Part shown: piece after piece, positions 42,292 through 45,007 of the stretch
How positions within the stretch are numbered: the first letter of the stretch is position 1
Layout: every line of letters begins with the position of its first letter
From: an uncultured Cyclobacteriaceae bacterium
GTDB taxonomy: Bacteria; Bacteroidota; Bacteroidia; Cytophagales; Cyclobacteriaceae
Direction of reading: 5' to 3'
DNA length: 45,007 bases
NCBI GenBank assembly: GCA_947492745.1
Contig: CANLOE010000056.1
Coordinates: 1-45,007 of the forward strand
Notes under the pieces: generated by a model
What the model saw: the letters and a program-made list of their open reading frames with translations, nothing else
Databases searched by the model: none
Told to the model about the DNA's origin: nothing
Made by a program: the position numbers and the translations under genes

Positions 42292-44853
42292 ATGCTCAGA
42301 TACGCGAAATATTTCATTTTCATTTTCTTTTGCTCGACATCCTTTGCCCAAGAGAAGGATAGTAGCACCCTGAAGATGGCAATTGACCAATTGGAGCGGG
42401 AATATGGAGTGAAGTTCTCTTTCTCGGAAAATACCATTGAAGACATGCCCAATGTCTCCGTGGACAGTGATGGAAACCTGGAGAATGCCTTGACAGCAAT
42501 AGCAGCGAAGACAGGCCTAATCATAAAAAAAATCAACGATAGGTACTATACGATTTCACAAAAATCACACATAGGTGTTATCTGTGGATATGTTCTCGAT
42601 GGAGTCACGCAAGAACCCCTTCCCTATGTGACCGTAAGGACATCTACCAAAGGGGTGGTCTCTGATAAGCGAGGGTACTATGAGTTGAAGGACATCGACA
42701 TCAACGATACCATCACATTCTCCTATATAGGCTATAGCCATGTTACAAAAGGGGCGAAGGAGTTTCGGGACAATGACTGCGGGCGTACCGTTCTCCAAGA
42801 GGCGATCAATACGCTCAACGAGGTGATCATATCCAGTTATTTGACCAATGGTATCGTCAAAAAGAATGACGGGTCCATCACGCTGGTTCCCAAGGAACAA
42901 GGGATACTTCCGGGACTGACCGAGGCGGATGTATTACTGAGTACCCAGCAACTGCCAGGTGTGCAGAGTCCCAGTGAAAACGCCTCAGGGATACACATAC
43001 GGGGTGGTACTCCCGATCAGAACCTAATCCTATTCGACGGTATCAAATTGTACAATACCGCCCATTTTTTCGGGTCCATCTCCGCCTTCAATCCCTATGT
43101 CGTCGATGAGGTTACCTTGTATAAAAGTGCCTCCAATGTCAAATTCGGAAACCATATCGGCGGAGTGCTGGATATCAGGACCATGTCCGATGTTCCGGAG
43201 AAAACAAGTATAGGCGCCGGAGTCAACTTTACCAATGCTGATATCAGTGCTATCCTGCCCTTGGGGAAAAAAATAGGGATGCAGTTTTCCTTCAGGCGTT
43301 CTATTTCGGACTTGGCCAATACCCCGACTTTCGATCGGCTTTCTCAAAAGGTATTTCAGAATACGGTCATTTCAGAAGGCAATGTACAGGCTAGGGCACT
43401 GCCTTTTGTCGAGCAGGAAAACAATTTTGGCTTCAATGACTACAATGTGAAAGTCATCATGTCACCCAACAGAAAGAACAGCATCTCCCTGCAACACATT
43501 CACATAGAAAATGACCTGAAGTATGTCCTTAGCAACTCCATGGACAAAGAATCGAGGTCCGATGTTATAGACATCGAAAACCACGGGTCCGGAATCACCT
43601 GGAAGGCCCAGTGGAACAAAAAATCAGCGCTGGAAACCTACGCTTATTATACAGCGTATTCACTTCTTTATGATGGGGAAAAGCAAAGAAACGATTTCGT
43701 TTATAATTTCACGACCAAAAGGAACAACGTGAGGGAACTGAGTATCGGGACTTTACTGAGTCATGAAATAAGTAAAAAGAGCCAAATCAAATATGGTTAT
43801 CAGTTTACCCGAAGTCAACTGGGTTTTGATTTGGAGCAGGAAAGCAGAAGCCTTGCTACCGGCACAAGAAGAAATGATGACAGGACGAACAATCAACAAA
43901 GTCTACTAGGGGAATACATCCATAGCGCATCGGATAAGCATCACTTAAGTATGGGCCTACGGGCCGGTTATATACCCTTGCTTAAGAGAACTTTTCTGGA
44001 ACCGAGAGTCTACGGACGCTTAAAGTTGCTGGAAGGACTCTGGGTCAATGCCTCCTTAGAGTCAAAACAACAGTATACCGCTAAAATCATAGAATTCTTT
44101 ACTTCGGATTTTGGTCTGGAAAACGAACTATGGGCCTTGTCCAATAATAGCGATATTCCCGTACTGACAAGTAGACAGGCAACCATCGGGGCTTTATACG
44201 ATAATAGAGGATGGCTGTTGGATACAGAGTTCTATCTGAAAAGAATAACAGGGCTGACTTCCCTATCGACGGGCCTTAACGGCTCTTCCGGGGAGACCAT
44301 TTTCAATGGAAGTGCGAACATTCTCGGGGCCGAAGTTTTGTTGAGGAAACAATGGACCCCGAAAGTAAGCACTTGGGCCAGTTATACATTTTCGGAAAAC
44401 AATCTGGATTTTGTAGGCTTTAACCAAGGCAGGGCCTTTCGCGGTAATTTCAGTATAGCCAATGCTTTCTACTTCGGGCAGCAGGTCAACTGGGGCAGCT
44501 TCGACCTTTCTATGGGCTGGAACTTACGGTCGGGACTACCGTTCAGTTCTATCATAAGTACTTTTGACGAGCAGCAGTTGGAGATACAGGAGCTTACCGG
44601 TCTGAACGAGCAGTTACTGCCGGCATATCATCGTTTGGATGCTTCGCTGACCTATGCCTTCTACTGGAATAAAAAGAAGCGGATAAAATCGAAAGTCGGT
44701 ATATCTTTTATTAATATCTATAATAGGGAAAATATCCTTCAACGGGCCTATGAAAAGGAAATCGATGAACCGACCTCGAACGAAGTCATCAATACTATAG
44801 ATACTTTTTCCTTGGGGTTCACCCCAAATGCCGTGTTCAGGGTCAAGTTTTGA
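42292..44853 (+). CDS. TonB-dependent outer-membrane receptor with STN signalling domain
   Basis: 853 residues. Signal peptide (1-20, ending TSFAQ), then an STN/secretin-like N-terminal domain (about 27-85, LEREYGVKFSFSENTIEDMP), a carboxypeptidase-regulatory-like domain (about 98-170, ICGYVLDGVTQEPLPYVTV), a plug domain (about 200-300, LPGVQSPSENASGIHIRGGT and DQNLILFDGIKLYN) and a 22-strand-type barrel ending VFRVKF with a terminal Phe. It has the parts needed for both TonB-driven uptake and signalling through the neighbouring FecR. No SusD-like partner gene follows within the window. The repeat lipoprotein upstream may take that place. The substrate is unknown. Confidence 0.95.
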   Translation: MLRYAKYFIFIFFCSTSFAQEKDSSTLKMAIDQLEREYGVKFSFSENTIEDMPNVSVDSDGNLENALTAIAAKTGLIIKKINDRYYTISQKSHIGVICGYVLDGVTQEPLPYVTVRTSTKGVVSDKRGYYELKDIDINDTITFSYIGYSHVTKGAKEFRDNDCGRTVLQEAINTLNEVIISSYLTNGIVKKNDGSITLVPKEQGILPGLTEADVLLSTQQLPGVQSPSENASGIHIRGGTPDQNLILFDGIKLYNTAHFFGSISAFNPYVVDEVTLYKSASNVKFGNHIGGVLDIRTMSDVPEKTSIGAGVNFTNADISAILPLGKKIGMQFSFRRSISDLANTPTFDRLSQKVFQNTVISEGNVQARALPFVEQENNFGFNDYNVKVIMSPNRKNSISLQHIHIENDLKYVLSNSMDKESRSDVIDIENHGSGITWKAQWNKKSALETYAYYTAYSLLYDGEKQRNDFVYNFTTKRNNVRELSIGTLLSHEISKKSQIKYGYQFTRSQLGFDLEQESRSLATGTRRNDDRTNNQQSLLGEYIHSASDKHHLSMGLRAGYIPLLKRTFLEPRVYGRLKLLEGLWVNASLESKQQYTAKIIEFFTSDFGLENELWALSNNSDIPVLTSRQATIGALYDNRGWLLDTEFYLKRITGLTSLSTGLNGSSGETIFNGSANILGAEVLLRKQWTPKVSTWASYTFSENNLDFVGFNQGRAFRGNFSIANAFYFGQQVNWGSFDLSMGWNLRSGLPFSSIISTFDEQQLEIQELTGLNEQLLPAYHRLDASLTYAFYWNKKKRIKSKVGISFINIYNRENILQRAYEKEIDEPTSNEVINTIDTFSLGFTPNAVFRVKF

Positions 44854-44901
44854 GATACTTTGGCTTATGCGGGCTATAGTGGCCCGTCGCTATGAGTGTA
44901 A

Positions 44902-44935
44902 GAGACTGTTTTAAAATGTATCTTTTTCTTTCTTA
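44902..44935 (+). repeat. Repeat family C, left end (copy C6), cut by A6
   Basis: GAGACTGTTTTAAAATGTATC and TTTTTCTTTCTTA match the first 33 bases of C2 with two changes. TAA precedes it (44899-44901). At the point where C2 continues CCTATATAC, copy A6 begins, so A has inserted into C here. Confidence 0.8.
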
Positions 44936-45007
44936 TACAAACTTAGCTTTCAAATATCGCATATCTTCCTGTTCATTTTGCTTCACTCTGCGTTGACCAT
45001 CCTCGGG
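44936..45007 (+). repeat. Repeat family A, copy A6 (partial, left 72 bp)
   Basis: It starts TACAAACTTAGC after TTA (44933-44935) and runs 72 bp to the window edge, stopping at CCTCGGG just as A1 does. The right half and second flank lie outside. Confidence 0.9.

Noticed and set aside
1-45007. Circular element closed through the terminal repeats
   Set aside because: Both ends carry the left half of family A facing outward. Joining them would make an inverted half-half structure, not a normal A copy, and the content is chromosomal housekeeping genes.

Overview
The window looks like a piece of a Bacteroidota chromosome. Evidence: a GT3-type glycogen synthase, a DUF4835/PorD-like protein encoded beside coaBC and an omega subunit, a secreted M4 peptidase with a type IX secretion sorting tail, an STN-containing TonB receptor paired with ECF sigma and FecR, and several promoters of the form TTG-N19/20-TAnnTTTG. 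I cannot name the genus. Both ends stop after exactly 72 bp of the same dispersed repeat, so the window is very probably a whole assembly contig broken at repeats.

Layout. 1-5.2 kb: a truncated ABA4-like membrane protein gene, ahcY and glycogen synthase (all minus), then 1.4 kb of repeat remnants. 5.2-8.5 kb: birA (minus) divergent from rsfS-ftsH (plus). 8.5-9.9 kb: a gene-free block packed with nested repeats. 9.9-14.8 kb: an LpxH-like hydrolase, an NtrC-type response regulator overlapping its histidine kinase, and an acyl carrier protein. 15-18.1 kb: the secreted metallopeptidase (minus). 18.1-19.6 kb: repeats. 19.6-23.6 kb: a small lipoprotein (minus) and a plus-strand trio of metallophosphoesterase, glycosyltransferase and kinase-fold protein, probably for envelope glycan or lipid work. 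23.9-27.4 kb: a small Cys-rich protein, a large exported coiled protein with a barrel-like tail, and an esterase. 27.7-32.9 kb: the minus operon bamD-rpoZ-coaBC-DUF4835-small ORF-recN. 33.1-37.8 kb: an OstA/LptA-like protein divergent from tilS, then a cNMP-binding protein and mdh. 37.8-39.5 kb: a second dense repeat block. 39.5-44.9 kb: a lipoprotein of four mosaic Ig/PKD-like repeats followed by ECF sigma, FecR anti-sigma and an STN-TonB receptor, which read as one trans-envelope signalling and uptake locus.

The most unusual content is outside the genes. Three families of short, protein-less, fold-back repeats recur between operons. They are called here A (about 160 bp, ends TACAAA...TTTGTA), B (about 167 bp, ends ACCC...GGGT) and C (about 219 bp intact, ends GAGACTG...CAGTCTC). 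Their ends are unrelated, yet well-preserved copies of all three are flanked by the same 3-bp TTA/TAA duplication. They insert into one another (A in B, B in C, A in C), and their hairpin arms vary in step between copies. One A copy has cut off the 3' end of a gene. No transposase is encoded in the window, so all three look non-autonomous. Lengths, duplications and pairings were read by eye; no alignment or database search was run.
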